Assembly (NCBI RefSeq): GCF_035582795.1
Contig: NC_134365.1
Span: 138,845,077-138,909,076, forward strand
Source: Mycteria americana
Lineage: Eukaryota; Chordata; Aves; Ciconiiformes; Ciconiidae
DNA: 64,000 nucleotides
Direction of reading: 5' to 3'
This document shows, piece by piece, positions 1-14,070 of the stretch (within the stretch, counting starts at the first letter, position 1; the number at the start of each line of letters is the position of its first letter). The notes below the pieces were generated by a model. That model was not told the DNA's origin. It did not search any database and saw nothing but the letters and a program-made list of their open reading frames with translations. A program made the position numbers and the translations under genes.

Positions 1-3000
1 ACCCTGACCTACTGTAGCACTTTATCACCAAGTGTTGGGCCAGTTCAGTGGTTTGTCTCCAGTCTGTTAGGGCAGACTGAGATCTCCAGGTGCCAGATCT
101 TTCTCTAGAGCCTTCCATGTGAATATCAACGTGAATATCTACCATGTTCAGTGATTCTTTATTACCAGCTCATTGTCATCACTCTTTGCATCTTTCTTTT
201 GAGAATGGGATAGACATGGCAAAGTTGTCAAACAAACCCTGAACTCCTCAGTTTGTAGAGATCTTGATACGGCCTATGGACATAAATAATAATAAGGAAT
301 CCTAGATTGTACGTAGACCACTGAGTGTTGCCTTGTTCCTGCTTGAAGGTACCTCATCTGGAGAGAGGCATGAGGAAAATACCTATGCTTGGCAACAGCG
401 ATCAGCTGGCAGCAATTCCCAGCTTCAGAAGTTGATAGTGAAGAATTATTTTAAAACAGTGACCACTAAGTAAATACTAATCAATTGGAAATTGGGAATT
501 GAGAAAGGATGAATATACTACATAAGCACAGCATTATTCATATACTATAGATGTTTAAAATATAACTTTTCTACTAACACTGAGAATCTGCTGGAATTCA
601 GTCTTAAAAAATAATCCTTTGCAATGAAACACAACAAAGAAGTTAGAATTAGTTTGCTCTCATAACAATCAGTAAATATGTGTAATTCGTGACTACTGAG
701 CTTTGTGAGAGACGTGTAGCTCTAGCAAAGCAATTCAGTAAAGCTGATGAAAGAGGGGTTCAGTGCACTTTGAAGTAAGTTTATTTGCTCAGCTAAAAAT
801 AAGCATATGCAAACATTACAGGGTGCAAGGGGAAACCAGTGAACCAGCTAGCTTCTAAAAGAAAGATCTTATTGCCCATCTGTTTCCACAGAAAAGCACC
901 TCTACCCATCACTGTATTTTGAAGGGCAACTATTGTTGGGGATCTTTTTGTTCTGTAACTGGTGTCTAATCAAGAGCTACTAAGAGAAGTTAACAAGTTC
1001 TTTTATAGGAATTCAGGAACAGTTCAGTACCATCAAAAGAAGGGTAGTTGAATGCTATCACTCAAATGCCTTTTTGTTGTTGTTGCTGTTAAATCCTCAC
1101 TCCTTTCTGTAAAATACCTGCTTTGCTTTTCTGAAAACTCCTCACATTTCACATGGAAGGTCTTCTCCCCTGCTAACTCCGGGCTGTGCCTGCAGGTCAG
1201 GTCTTTCTCCTTATAAACTGGCAGTTTGCACCTCATCTGATCTTAGGAAATTCTCACAAGCTCCATGAATTTTCTGTGCTTTTCTGCAAATGGTGCTATA
1301 TTGCAGACTTCCGTATGATGCTATGAGGGATGAAGGAAGAGAGCGCACCTTCCTCCTTCACATGTGGGTTGATGAGGATACCCCAGTGAGGTTCTCATGT
1401 GCTCTGGTTACTTCTGAGTAGCAGCCCGGTCTGGGGCTGTGTATGTGTCTTATGCTGTTTAGTGCTACTGTGAGAAAATGAAGCAGTGCGACAAAATCTG
1501 CACAAAATTTTGCCTTCTTTTACCAAAAATGTATTTTGCATACTGACTTTTCTGAGTCTTCAGCCTTAACTAATCCTCTTTCTGATTATTCATTTAAAAA
1601 TAAGCCAACTCCAACAATTCACCAAGTCCACTTTGGTATATAGAGGCATGAGGTATGTCTACATGTGAGATGATTACTTCCATGAGCTTCCCTTGAGTTT
1701 GGTGAGTAGCTCTCTGAGCCTGGCAGCATAACTGAATTGCTGGCGTCGTAATGCCTTGCTGGGCTGTGATAGTGCTTTTGGAGAATATCTTGGGTATTGC
1801 ATGCTGAAGGGAGAGAGGGGAGCGCCCTTCTACCGCTTGTTGTGAGACAAGTTGCTCACCAGAGGAAATGAGAAGAAACCCACTGGGAAGTTTTGGGTGT
1901 GTTTATGCTGCTACACCTTTGCAATAAACAGGAATTTATCCAGTCACAGGCAAAGGAATTAACTCTTCCTCATCAGATGAGATAATTCACAAAGAGAGAA
2001 AGTTTCTGCAGCACAAGAGCATTCCTGCCAGAGGACAGATTTTTGTATCGGATGCATTGAACAGGCTGAAATTATATCTAATTAATGATTGTATAAGTTG
2101 GCCTTGTGCTAGAAGGCCATATGTTCACTTGTGTAGACACGGTGAAGACAGGCAAACAGCATCTGCAGTGATTACGGATCTGCCTCAGAGCTGCTTACTC
2201 ACTGCGAAGCACTTGATGAGGAGGGCAGCCCCGGTGCCAGCCACCTGAAGTAGCACTGATGCTCGCTAATGATACATGAACAGATATAGCAATATATGAA
2301 TATTCATGGGCCGTTGCTGCCTGCAGTGTTTTGTCACTATAGGATGGGGTCCTCAGCCTGCTGACTGGTTGGAGGCACCTCATCTGTAGAAGGGCTGGAT
2401 CGTCGTATAAATGCTTGGATACTCAGAGCAGCCTGTGTATGCAGCACTGGCATGGCAGATAGAGAAGCACTTGGTTATACTCTGAAAAGAGAAGGGAAGC
2501 AGGCATGAGTGGGAAGGGCTCACCTATGTGGAGTTACAGCTGGGAGCTTTTCTCCAACCCATGGTAGCAAAGTGTCTTTCATCACCAGGTCCACAAATCC
2601 TGAAGATGTGTGCCAAAGCTAGCAGGAATGTGTACGTGCATGTACCTCTTCTAAGTATAATTCTCTCCAAGGAGGGAAGGGAAGGTGTGTTTTAAAGGTG
2701 GGCAAATAGTAGCTCAGTATAAAATCCCTTCTGGAAATCTTTCTCAGCCTTTGAGAAAGTACTGTGAGTGCTTTTTGCTTGTTTTTCTTTTCTGCTTGAG
2801 GATTTTGATATGAACAATAGTTCAAGGAGTGAACAGGAGACTTTGGGAAGGACCAGAGCAAAGAAAATAGCTTTGCTGTGATCCATTTCGGTAAGATGAA
2901 TGGTGACCATTTACCTTTCACCAGAGTTGCGTTGTTTCAGTGGGGAGGAGATGATGCCTTGGATTGTGTAGTCAGAGTCTGGAAAACTTTTATTGAGCTA

Positions 3001-3892
3001 GAGGAAAAAAGGTCTTTCTTTGTCCTTGAGGTGTTTTGTATTTGTCCTCTGGGATGAAGGATAGGCTAATTTTGGAAAACTAAGAAGTCCCGGCAATTTT
3101 TTTCCCCTGGCATTTTTGCCATTTCAGACAGCTCTGTCTTTCTAATACCATTTTTGCTCTGACTCTTACTGTGCCAGAGGCTGGCTGCTGGGTGGATGGC
3201 TTCCAGTGCTCTTCTGCATGTGAGGGAGAAACGTTAGCCAAGGAAGGAGGCAGAGAAGGGGTATTGTTCAGCTTTGTGGCCACACATATCCTCGCTGTCT
3301 CCAAACAGGAACACTTAAATCCTCCAAAAGTGAGGATTTGCATTAGAAGATGGGAAGGTTTGTAGTTACTTGCAGTGATCTGGAACCACTTTTATATCCA
3401 CCTGTACACCATCAATGGGCAAGTGGGCTTTTCTGATCAATTGCAGAAGAAATAGGAGAGATTTTAGTTGTCTTAGTATCTCTGTGGGCTTAGTCCTTAA
3501 TTATCCTTTTGTGCCGTTCTGCTGAAGCGTGTTTGTTAATCACTCCGTGGTACTTCAGCTTCTTTCAATATATTGAATTCCACTTGCATGCTGCTAGAAG
3601 TGTTTGCGCAGCATATGCCTTTCTTAGGAGTATGGGAAATAGCCACAGTCTGAAACAGAAGTACAGTGTTCTGAACTCGGCAACCATGTTTTTATCCTGT
3701 AAATTAGTACGTTCTGTGCCATTACGTAAGTTTATCTCGTGTCAGAATAATAAAAGCAGAGTGTGCTAAAAGGCTGATAAGCCTGCCATGAAGGATTACG
3801 TTGTTCAAATTCTTCTGCCTTAAAGTAACACCTCTTGCTTTACCAACTGGTGCTGGTAGGGTGGTCTGTCTGGAGGGCTGGTATAAATTGTA

Positions 3893-3932
3893 AAAAAGAA
3901 AAACCAAAACCCAAAACAAAACCAAAAAAAAG
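3893..3932. repeat. A-rich low-complexity tract with C interruptions
   Basis: Runs of A broken by C or CC, of the same style as the tracts at 5,157, 25,576 and 27,826. It is non-coding low-complexity DNA. Confidence 0.8.
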
Positions 3933-5156
3933 GGCGTGTTTTTCAGGCAGTTCAGATCTGAGCCTTAGCAGCCTTGAATTTAGTACTGTCTCTGAGCCAC
4001 TCTTACACAAAAAGACTACGAGAAAGCACAGCTGTTCTGTATTTCTGGATATTAAAAATGGACAAAGTGACTTTTCAGTAATACTGCCATAGCCTCAAGA
4101 ACCGAATGCAGAAAACAAGTGCTCCTTCTGTTGGCAGGTGGGAAGTTCAATCCCTTAAAATGCAAAATAAAAAATAATAAAGTAGATGGTTGTGCAGATT
4201 CTGAGGGTAGCCTGCAATGAGGGCGAAGGGACAAGCACCCCACAGCTGCTGGCAAAAATCGCTGCTGGCAGTGCGTGCGCATAAACTAACAGCGCGCTTC
4301 TAGCAGCCCTTAAATAAATGGGGGGGGAGAGGGGAAGTTCATCCCTGATACCACGGTTCTGCACAATGATCCCCTTTCTGGGTGCCGGGGTCACAGCTGC
4401 TGTCTGGAGATGACGTACAGAAGCACTCTTCTTCTCGGGAGAGTGAGGTTTCCTGGAGGATTAAGCACAGACTGAAAGCAGGAGGAGTTATTCGGGAGGG
4501 AGACAAAGAAAGCCAGCCCGCGGCCGTGACGGGCGACAGGGGAGGAAGACTGTGAGCAAGAAGACAACTGCCGGTAGTTGCCGCTTGGATGGCAGAGGCT
4601 CCGGTTTGGGTTCCTGAAGTGGTCCAGTTGCGGGGTGGAACCCACCGCGGGTCTGGCACGACCCTGCCTGCTTGCAGGGCTGGAAGTGCTGCTTTCCCGC
4701 TCGCGTGGGAGGTGGATGGACTCTGACAGAGCTCTGCCACCTCCTGCGTCTGAACTGAAGTTGTTTCTTTGCTCATCGTCTCAAGTCCCCTTTAGCTGTT
4801 CAGAAGTAGCGATCAATGTGGTAATCTGAATCCCCACATAAAGGTGCATTTGCACTCCCCATCTGCTCAGAAAGCTATGCTTTTTGCGTTTTCCTTTGTC
4901 ACAAACATGGTGTCACCATGCCTTCTGAGCCTGCTGCTTTGCGGCTTCCTTCCCTCTTCCTTCTCAGCTTTGTCCCCCCACCCCCCCACCCCTCCACCCC
5001 CTTTCTCTCTTATCCTGATATTTCACCTCTTGGGTGCACACATTCCTGGGAAAGTACCCAGAAAAGTCCTTCTACCCGCGTATCACGTGCAGCACCTCTG
5101 TTTTGTGTAGGAAGGTCTTCTATATTTGAAGCCAGGGCCATCTGCCTCATTTGTAT

Positions 5157-5238
5157 TTAAAAAACCAAAAAAACAAAAAACCAAAAAAACAAAACAAAAA
5201 ACCCACCAAAACACCCAAAAAAACCAAACAAAAAACAG
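5157..5238. repeat. A-rich low-complexity tract with C interruptions
   Basis: About 80 bases consisting almost only of A runs separated by C, CC or CCC. It produces spurious Lys/Asn/Thr-rich (plus strand) and Phe/Trp-rich (minus strand) open frames that are not genes. Confidence 0.85.
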
Positions 5239-8200
5239 GCTTCTTGCAAATTTTCTGCAAGGGCAGTGGCCGCAGTTCTTCTGTATAACTTTAAAAGGAA
5301 AATGCAACCCATCCTGTAGTAACAGTATTTGAAAATTCTCTCCCTATTTATCACTTACTTCTGAAGTTGAGACTCAGTTCACTTACCAGATCAAATTTCC
5401 CACAGATCCCATATGCTGCTTACTTCTTTTTGGTGGCTTCAGAATCCACTAGTGCTTTTTATAATCTGAAAGAAACGGGTACTGCACATAATGTAGGAAA
5501 GGAGAAGGTGGGGGCAGAGGAGGCTGACAATGCATGCTTTCAAACGATGTGAAAATGCAAGTGGGAAAAATATGACTGTGTCGGTAGAGCTTGTCAGAGG
5601 GGGTTTAAGGCCTATGATGTATTAGCAAATCATAGCTATTTTGAAGGCAAAAGAATGACACTTCTTAAAGGGAGCAGAATTCCAGAAAGACACTAATCAG
5701 TAAGTATTGGGTACCCGTGTTTAAACGTAATGTTGCTAGTTCTTGTCCCTGCTGCATGGATATTTCCAAAGTGCAGCATGAGTCGTAACCATCTCACTTT
5801 TAAAACTGTATTTCCATTTGCCTCTGGCTCCATAAAATCCTCTCTAAAAAGGAACATTGTCAAATAAACTGGTAAGATATAAAATACTGCTGTTGCAGCT
5901 GAAAATACTTCATGCTTTTGATGTTGCATTTAGGCACAAACATAAATAAATGGTAAATGATACAAAAGCTGTTGAGAAGAGGAACTTGGTATAAGGTAGA
6001 AATGTAACCTGTGCTGCTCACTTCCGTCCCTGGTTGATGCTTTTGTTGGAGCACAATGCTGAAGAGCGCTCCCTTGCCAAGGAGGAACTGAAGCAACTTC
6101 GATACTTTTTGAATCACAGGTCCTTAACGCGAAGGGTACTGATGACTGCCCACATCTGGTGAATTGGTTAGAATCTAATTAGCATGAAGAGTTTAGGAAA
6201 CTTTTATAAAGTTTCAGAAATAATACATGAAAGAAAGAAATAGCTTAGCTAAAAATTCAGAGAAGTATTACTGAAATGTTCCTTGGGGATAACTTGAAAG
6301 TAGCTTTCCTGCTCCTGAAAGACATAGCACGTATGAATGGTAACCTAGTTTATTTGTTAACATTTTCTGTTCAGATAATTTGGTATGTTTAAAGATATCT
6401 GTTGTATCTAATTGACTCCTGTAGTTTAGAGTCCATCTAGAAATCTAGGCACATACTGTGAAAGATCAATAAAGTGATTTTAGTGTTTGTGAAAGCAATT
6501 TTTCTGGCCTAGTTTATGCATTAAAAAGGACAATACACCTGTCCTACATTTGTGAAGTATCTCAGCAAACACAAAAGGACAGTCTGTTCAGTTTATGTAC
6601 TTTGTTTTCCAACACTGTGTTGTAATGGCATGTTTCCAAGCAAAAACATAGTTTCCCCTCTAATCTCATTCACTTACATGCAATCAGCTATTTTGTATAG
6701 TGAAGAAACGTTAAATTCAGGCTGAAATGTGGTCCAAAGGAGAGATGGAGGCAGAAACTCTTTCTATAATGTTTACTGTAGAGGAACAGAAATTCTTTCC
6801 TCGTGTCTCTAAATTTAGGGTTTACATGAGCACTGAGAAGCAAAGGCTTTTCGAAAAGAAAATGACGAGTTGTGTAGTAGAAATTACAAATATTTTAAGA
6901 TGTAAATAGCTGCTTTTATGTCTTTCCTCTCTGTTGGAGTTCTGACTATCTGCTCAGGTTTAGGTGTGCAATTTCTTTTTTCTGTGGGATTGCAGAGGGC
7001 TTATTTGCACAGAATATTCGTAACAGTGCTTCAACTCACAGGGGTGGGAAGTGGGACCCTGTATGTATTGTTAGTAGGTATTTTGTGTCTTGAGGAAAAA
7101 TCTCAAACAATAGTTATCAGGATGGACCAGCATGTCTAACATGATGTCAGATGACTCAAAACTGTGGGAAAATTACATTTGACTTCTGTAGGGCATCTCA
7201 CATATCTGGTTGCTACATCTTGGATTAATTTGGGGGGGTTTTGTATGAAGCTATTAAACCCTTTCTCTTTGAAATGTTTAGGAGAGATGAAATTTTGTCA
7301 ACATCCATGGTGATGTTATATTGCAGGTATAGCATAGGTAGATGGAAAGAGGAGTATGGCTTTTGGGGAGAGAAGGGTTCGTATGTTTTTAAGCATGCAG
7401 GCACTTGAGTGTTTCTGGAGTTGTTACGCTTCAGAGGTACGTCTCTCTGAGGAAGCCCCTCTGTAGCAGGACACAGGGTATTCCTCCCCATTTTGGGATC
7501 AGCTCGTGCAGCACGCCTGCGACCATGAAGGATCCCTGTGGGAAGCTTCAGTGCTGTGAACGGCGGCCTCCGTCCAGGCACCGCGTTCCAACTGGGATGG
7601 AGTGGGATGTGTAGGATGAAATGTGGGGAAGCACTTCCTTCTCACCCTGCTCTGTGCATACTTGCATCGCCCGATCTTGGTCATGATGTGGCCGACAGCC
7701 CAGCTCCACTATTTGGTGTTCCCAGCTCTCCAGCCTTGACTCGAAGGGAGTCTTTTATTTGATGGGGCCCTGTTCCTCTGTCCCAGGGCAGCCTTGAGAA
7801 CCCAGGATGCTTTTTTTCTTTAACATCGGTGTGTGTGTCTGAACAAGTGCTGCAGCTCTCGCATTTAGAGCAGAGATTTTAGACTAGCAAATTTCTACCA
7901 TACCCTGAGAAGATAAAAAAATCACCTCTGCTTTGATACCTTCAGCCAGGTTCCCCAAGTCAGGGCAGTGTTGAGAAAGTAGTAAAAATAGTAATGATCC
8001 AGGAAGTCAATTTTGTTAGGCTGAGTTAAAAGGACAGGAAAGGAGACGTGAGGGACTTGTCCCACTTCATAGCAAATCAATCTCTGTTTGAGTGCCAGTA
8101 GTTTTGGGGTTTGTTTTTTCATTAGATTAATATAGAAGGCCAGAAACTATTTCTGCCTGCAGGAGCAAGCATAGTATGTCCTGAACATTTTCTGTGGCTT

Positions 8201-11139
8201 TCTCTTCTCACTGAAAGCTGAAACGTGAAGCATATTCTGAGATACTTTTGTGTTGTTCACTTGCACAGAAGAAAATAGCAGTAGGTGGGTTACTGGGAAA
8301 GTTAATAGCACTTACTCAATGTGGAGGTGCGAAGATAGTTTTGTTTCAGCAAGATAGTGACTCATGATGCCAAAATGAATGTAACGAGGATGGTTTATTT
8401 TAGCTTAGATATCATATGTTCCTGTTGAGGTCTAAGAAAAAGCAAGTGAACCTTTGGTAGGAATACTGTCAGGGTTCAATACCCTGTAGTGATCCGAGTT
8501 GTAAAAGCCTGTCTCATCACATGAGAATACAGAGTGCTCTTTCTGGGGCTTTTTGAAAGGAAGAGTGGTGCCGTTGTTGGTAGGGTGCTGCCCTGTGCCA
8601 GAACGCCACAGCGGATGGCAGCATGTGCTGTGTATTCATAGTTGGTCTGAATCCAGTGAATCTGAAGAATAACTGGAATTTGAGAATATTTCCTTGATTG
8701 GTAAAGTACTGTGGTCAGGTCCCTTTGGGGCATCGGCAATGTGAAAGGCAGTGCTTTACCCTGCTCTGACTTGTTTCACTTCCTTTCTTCTCCACAGCCC
8801 AGCCATCCTGAAGAGAAGTTCCACAGGTGAGATTTAATATCTCCTAATCAGTGGAGGGCTTTTTTTCTCAGCCTTCTCTTTTCTTGATCTAAATTCAAAG
8901 TTACGAGACTATTTTACCTAAAGTTTCGGTTGATAGATCCCATCCCCAAGACGCCTAAAATCTCATTGCTGAGTTTACTGGACCTTTTTAGTGGGCATTT
9001 CTCTTACCACCTTTTTGTGACCTATAAGAACTACAGTGGTGCAAGCACATCTCTTTGTAAACGGAGCTGAAACCTGTTTTATTTCATCCTCTGTGCGAAG
9101 CTGTTGTGGCAGTTGATTGAACAACACTTCCAAAGGACTCATCTCAGAAGGAGTGCTTACAACGTGAAGTTCTGCTCATCCTAGTATGAGCAAGAAAACT
9201 GATCTCCATTTTGGCCTTTAATTCCTCTGTCTCCTGCCTAGACTGCTTTATTACTTTCGTCCATCTGTTAACGACTGAATGAAGGCCTCTGAAAGGCATC
9301 ATAAGTCCTTCCTCCTTTTGCTTTGACGTGAGACCTTTCTGTGGTGACATGTGAAGGTCTTGTCCACTATTTTAGTACCAAGTTATGAAGTGCCTCAGAA
9401 CATGGGAAAAGCACGTCCAGCCGTTAAAGGCAGTTTACAGGTGGTGGTAGAGAAATACTGCCAAATAATGCATAGTGCTCTCCAGCCAGATTTCTTTAGC
9501 CCCCTGTGGTCAGACAGTCGCCATCCAGTCACGCGTGGCCCCACGTGCAGCAAACGCGTCGTTAAAGCGAACGTGGGGCTATTGGAGATGAGGAAAAAGC
9601 TTTCCTGGGGGGAAAGTTGGCTCGTTACTGGTGCTGCAGAGGAGGTTTTGGTGGGCAGGATGTGAGAACATCTGCCAGAGGGAGAGCTATGTCTACCGTT
9701 AGACCTCAGTCATGGCTGCGCAGTTGCCGTATGGACGCCGTACCGCATCAGCGCCAGGAACCCTTTGGCTCTGGTGGAAATCAGTAGGTGAAACGCCTTT
9801 CCTGCCAGGTAACGCAGATTTACAAACGCCACAGGGCTGGCACTCTATGGGAGGGTGCACGGTGCTGCGTGGGCCACTTGGCACGGTAGAAGTGGATGGT
9901 TGAGAGCGAAGTGCTCGTGCACAGCAGAGACTGATGAGTATTTTGAGCGTTGCTGCTAAAGAAGTCAAGGAGCGGAGATGGATCCTGATCCTCAGGAAAA
10001 TTTCCTGAAACAGAACAAGAGAAGAGTCTGAACAAAGCAGACATTTCTCCTACAAGACTCCTTCTGCAGGCTGCATCTCAGGCTTTTTTTCTGAACAGTT
10101 TTTATATCCACCTCGCTTGCAAGCTGCCTGCCTGGGAACTCATTGGCATTCTGCTTTTCTGCTGTAATCTCATGTTGTTAAGGAACGTGATTTTTGTTCT
10201 TAGCTGTGCCGCGTATAGAAGATTACATAAATACCTTGGAAATCTTGGGAGGGGGAAGAGAAGAAGAAGAAAAACCCCCCAAAACCCCAAACCCTTCCTC
10301 TGAGAAACATTTTGACCATGTAATCTGATGTCTTCCTCTCAGAGAAAAGTCTGTTTAACATAGGAGGAAGGCAGACATGCCTCTTTACCAAGAAAGCCCC
10401 AACCTGGCTTCCTAATGGTCCAGCTGTGCTAATGAGCAATTACAAACCAACACGCTGAGCTGAGGTGGATTTGTTCTCCTAGCAGTTGTTGTCCGAAGAT
10501 GTTTTGATACTGGAGTGCTTTGCCCTCCTCTCCTCCCTGGGCTGAACTCGTGTCACTTCCATCTCCTTCCTCCTGCCCTCCTTTCCCTGGTAAATAGCTA
10601 TTCACTTTCTAATTTGAAGCCACTTCATAAAGGCCGTACGTCTGAGGTTCAGCTCTCCTGTTCGTAACCCTCAAGTTAAACCAAAGAATAAGCCCAGGGG
10701 TGGGGGGGCTGGTTTGTTTCTCCTTGCAGCACAGCGGTTTAGTTTCCCGTTGAAAACTGGTATTTCCAGCTGTGTGTCCCTGGTACACGGGGAAAATTGA
10801 GCTGTGGGTACAGGACCCTTTATATTGGGTTACTGTGAATGTATCTGAGTTCCAAAATCCTCGATGACAGGGTCCGTGCAAGTGCAGCCGGACAAGCTCG
10901 TCGGGGGGTGGACCCCGAGCCTGCGGTTCAGTGGAAACACTGCACAGCCACCATGTTGCTCTTTGCCACATCGAAGGAGTGGATTTTTATTTTCTTTTGA
11001 AGTCTGAAACGTATCAAATAATACAATTTACTAAAAAGATTTTATCGGTCGCGCTTCCTTCTTTTCAGAAAGAGTGGAAATTTGTTAAATATGCTTGCGA
11101 CTCGGGAGAGAGAGGGGGGAATAAAACTTGAAACAGCGC

Positions 11140-11600
11140 TGCTAAAAACAGCCTGGGCTGCTTTTGTTTGGACTTTCAAAACGCAGCAGCTTAATGCCTC
11201 CATTGTGCGCGGGGGGACATATGCTAATTCGAAGCGCATTTCCCATCAGAAGCCCTTTCATCGTTGAGATATGAAGGATGATGAAAGCGGGGAGAAGGGG
11301 GAGGCCCGTACTATGGGAGCGCGGCTGCCGGGCATTGTGCGCGGGGAGCGAGGCTGAATGGGGCTGACGAGCCCGCTCACCCGTGAAGCCCCGGGCCTGC
11401 GCGGGTTCCCATGGGTGCCGGCTGCCCCCGGCCCCGCCGGGACCCCCCACCGCTGCTGCCGGGGGCAGTCGTCCTGGGGGACGCTCCCCGCGTTGGCCGC
11501 CCCGCTGCCGGCCGGGACAGGAGCGGAGGGGCTGCTGTCAAGAATTGCAAGCGCCGGCCACCGTGACCCGTCCTGCAGCCCTATAACCCAGTATTTCTTT
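11140..11600. promoter_or_regulatory. CpG-rich block upstream of GPM6B, possible distal promoter
   Basis: This is a GC-rich block with many CpG dinucleotides (for example GTGCGCGGGG occurring twice, near 11,204 and 11,336) inside AT-rich surroundings. It lies about 10 kb upstream of the first identified GPM6B coding exon. CpG retention of this kind is typical of unmethylated vertebrate promoters. I see no coding exon with a convincing frame; overlapping open frames on both strands reflect base composition. It could be an upstream non-coding GPM6B exon/promoter, a promoter of a non-coding RNA, or just a GC-rich patch. Confidence 0.35.
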
Positions 11601-13734
11601 CTGGGTAACGCAGGCAGCTACTTTCTGTTCACTCTAAGGGCACTTTAAGCTGAAATAAGTGATTTTTCCTGACAAGGCCTGCGTTGCTTCCTTTCCGAGT
11701 CGCTCGCTGGCTGCACGGTGCTGAGCTCCCTCAGTAAAGAGGTGCCTTCAACTAGGAGATGGGTGCTGCTGCGGTGGGGGGGGTTGTTTCTTCACAGTCA
11801 ATGAAACAGAAGGGAATCTGTGAGGTGTACTTGAGTCTGTTACCGCTCATTTATATGATGATATTTTAGGTTGAAATAAATACATTCATCAGTGTTTGGT
11901 ATGCATTAAAAATCTGTAAGCACTACTCTTTAAATACTGAATGATATATATAAAAACCTAAGGTTTGGTTTTTGTCTTCTCAAAGTCATGAAAAGCTCTT
12001 AAATGGTGGGGTTTTTGTCTCAGGAGTCTGACCCTGTTGGTCTGGAGCTGGGGAGATGCTCAGTTTACCCAGGAGGACTACATTTTCTGTTTTCTTTTTA
12101 ACAGGTGCTAGTGTTGTTTTATTGTAGAGAATTTGGGATTAAATGAACTTGAGGTTCTGATAATGTTGCTATGATTTTTGCTTGGAAACGGTTTGAAATG
12201 GCAATGAGAATTTAGTTGTAGTTGTTTGTTTGGCTCTCTAAATCTGCAGTGTACTAATGGCAAATTAAACTAAGAAAATGGGCTTTTGATTGCGTTTGCA
12301 ATCTGGTGATGTTCTGTCTGCAATAGAATTATGTGCTGCACTCAAACACACAATTAGTTTAAATATTTCTGAGGACCATAGCTGGAATTCAGTGCTTAGA
12401 AATACTTTTAAAGTAGAGGTTCAGTTTCTTCCCTGTACTAATAAACTTGTGAACAGGCAAACCAGGCTGGTTGATTTTGGCTGGGCATGAGAAGCTGCGA
12501 TCTTTTTCTGCAACCTGTGGGCAAGTCTCTGATCTGCAATGAGAGGAGCTCTATCCCATGTTGAGCAGCATGCCTTCAGTCGCCTCCAGGATGGTGAGCC
12601 CACACTTGACGTAGTACAGCTTTTTGATACAGAGACAGTTTCTCCTACAGACCAGAGAAAGAACCTTAGCCAGAGGCTTTGATGTTGTTTCTGCCTTGTG
12701 CTGTTCTCCAATGTTTTAATTATATCTTTTTTCAATATATCCATCCCTTCTCCCTTTCCCTGGTTCCTTAGCTCCTTTCTTTTCCTCTCCAAAGGGTGCA
12801 GAAATGTGGAGCAGATGATGGTACTTCAGGAATTGGTAGTGGTGATAGATACACAAGATGTGTCTGTAGTACTACTGAGGGCAAAAATGCCCGGTGCCAT
12901 TTTGAATAATGAACGCGAAGGTCTCCAGAGCAAACACATAATGATAATGCTTAGTGTTTGTGCTTGGGAAGCTCTGAGTGCAAGAGAGATGGTTACAAAC
13001 GTGCTGAAACCCAGAGAGCAGAAATAAAAGGGTATGGGAATGATACAAGGAACAGATGAAGAAAAATAGATGCTAAATGAATTTCACTCTGACTCATGAC
13101 AAAGTGCAGAAATAATGCCTTTCAGCCGTTTAAAACAAGTGAATGCCCTGTTTGGAAAGAAACAGAGAAATGGGGATGTAGCTAGGCCGTGTCCGGGTGG
13201 GATGGCTCAAAAGAGAGTCTGGGTGGTTTTCAGGCAGCGGGATGAGAGGCCAGTCCGGAGGCCGGGATCCCACTCCGGCTCCTTTTGGAGAAGCCGCTCC
13301 TTCTGCATTGACTGCAGCGGGGGCCTGGCCGTCGTGCAAGCCCTCCTTTGTGCCGAGCCTCAAAACCTGCCGGGCTGCAGAATGGCTCTTCTCACGAAAT
13401 GACCGAGAGGCTCCAAGCCCGAGACACTTAAAAAATTAGGTGAGACAAAGCATTGGAAAGGTATACTCGAGGGAATAATCCTGCCCTGGCAAGGGATTTT
13501 ACTTGACAGCCTATCTGGGAGTCCAGCCTGAAAGCTGCTGCTTCGTCCTTAACTCACCCTATCGTGCTTTTGTCTCGGAGCTCGCTTTGTGTGCAGGATC
13601 ACCCGCTGCTGAGGTTCGGCAAAAATCAAGGCATGGCATGATCCAGGCAGAGCTCCGACCGTGCTCCTTGTTGGCAGGTTAAGTCATTCCCTGTTTATAA
13701 GGTAGAGGGTGGGTTTTTTTTTTAATTGCACTGA

Positions 13735-14070
13735 ACTCCCCGAGTGCACACTTCACATTTTATGGGCGCAAGTGAAAGACCTGTTAAACACTTCAGCGGC
13801 CGTTGTTTGTTGTCCACCGGCGGCATTCTCAAAGGCGTTGTAAAGTGCAAAAAGAACTACTTTATACATGACTGGGATCCCAATTGATGCCGCTAGAAAG
13901 AGGGGATTGGAAAAGCTAGGCTGGTCGAAGTTGCCTGGCACATATTTAGTCGATGAGTTAATTGGACACCCTCAAAGTGGAACTTGTTAATGTCCTGCCA
14001 CTTTCCTAATGAGGATATCTGCTCTTGCAAAGAATACAATGATTAATTGGGGACCCTTTCGTTAGTGTCT
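13735..14070. promoter_or_regulatory. Candidate conserved non-coding element
   Basis: The block mixes retained CpGs with several TAATTG/ATTAAT homeodomain-like cores (near 13,958 and 14,042-14,048) and no simple repeats. This composition is typical of vertebrate developmental enhancers. The call is inference from composition; no alignment was possible. It lies about 8 kb upstream of GPM6B. Confidence 0.25.

Larger units (their letters stand above)
1..11139. other. Upstream intergenic DNA, no supported gene
   Basis: AT-leaning non-coding sequence. Open frames here are all under about 150 codons, overlap on both strands and show no recognisable domain or coherent splice structure. It contains A-rich low-complexity tracts (3,893-3,932 and 5,157-5,238), a somewhat GC-richer patch at 4.3-4.75 kb with a G-run at 4,321-4,328, and a C-rich tract near 4,976-5,002. 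Distal regulatory elements are possible, but none can be identified from sequence alone. Confidence 0.6.

Noticed and set aside
4339..4776. 145-codon minus-strand frame in a GC-richer patch
   Set aside because: No motif, no supporting splice context, and a competing frame in the same region.
11142..11648. Frames on both strands in the 11 kb CpG-rich block
   Set aside because: Explained by GC-rich composition. Neither strand shows a family motif.
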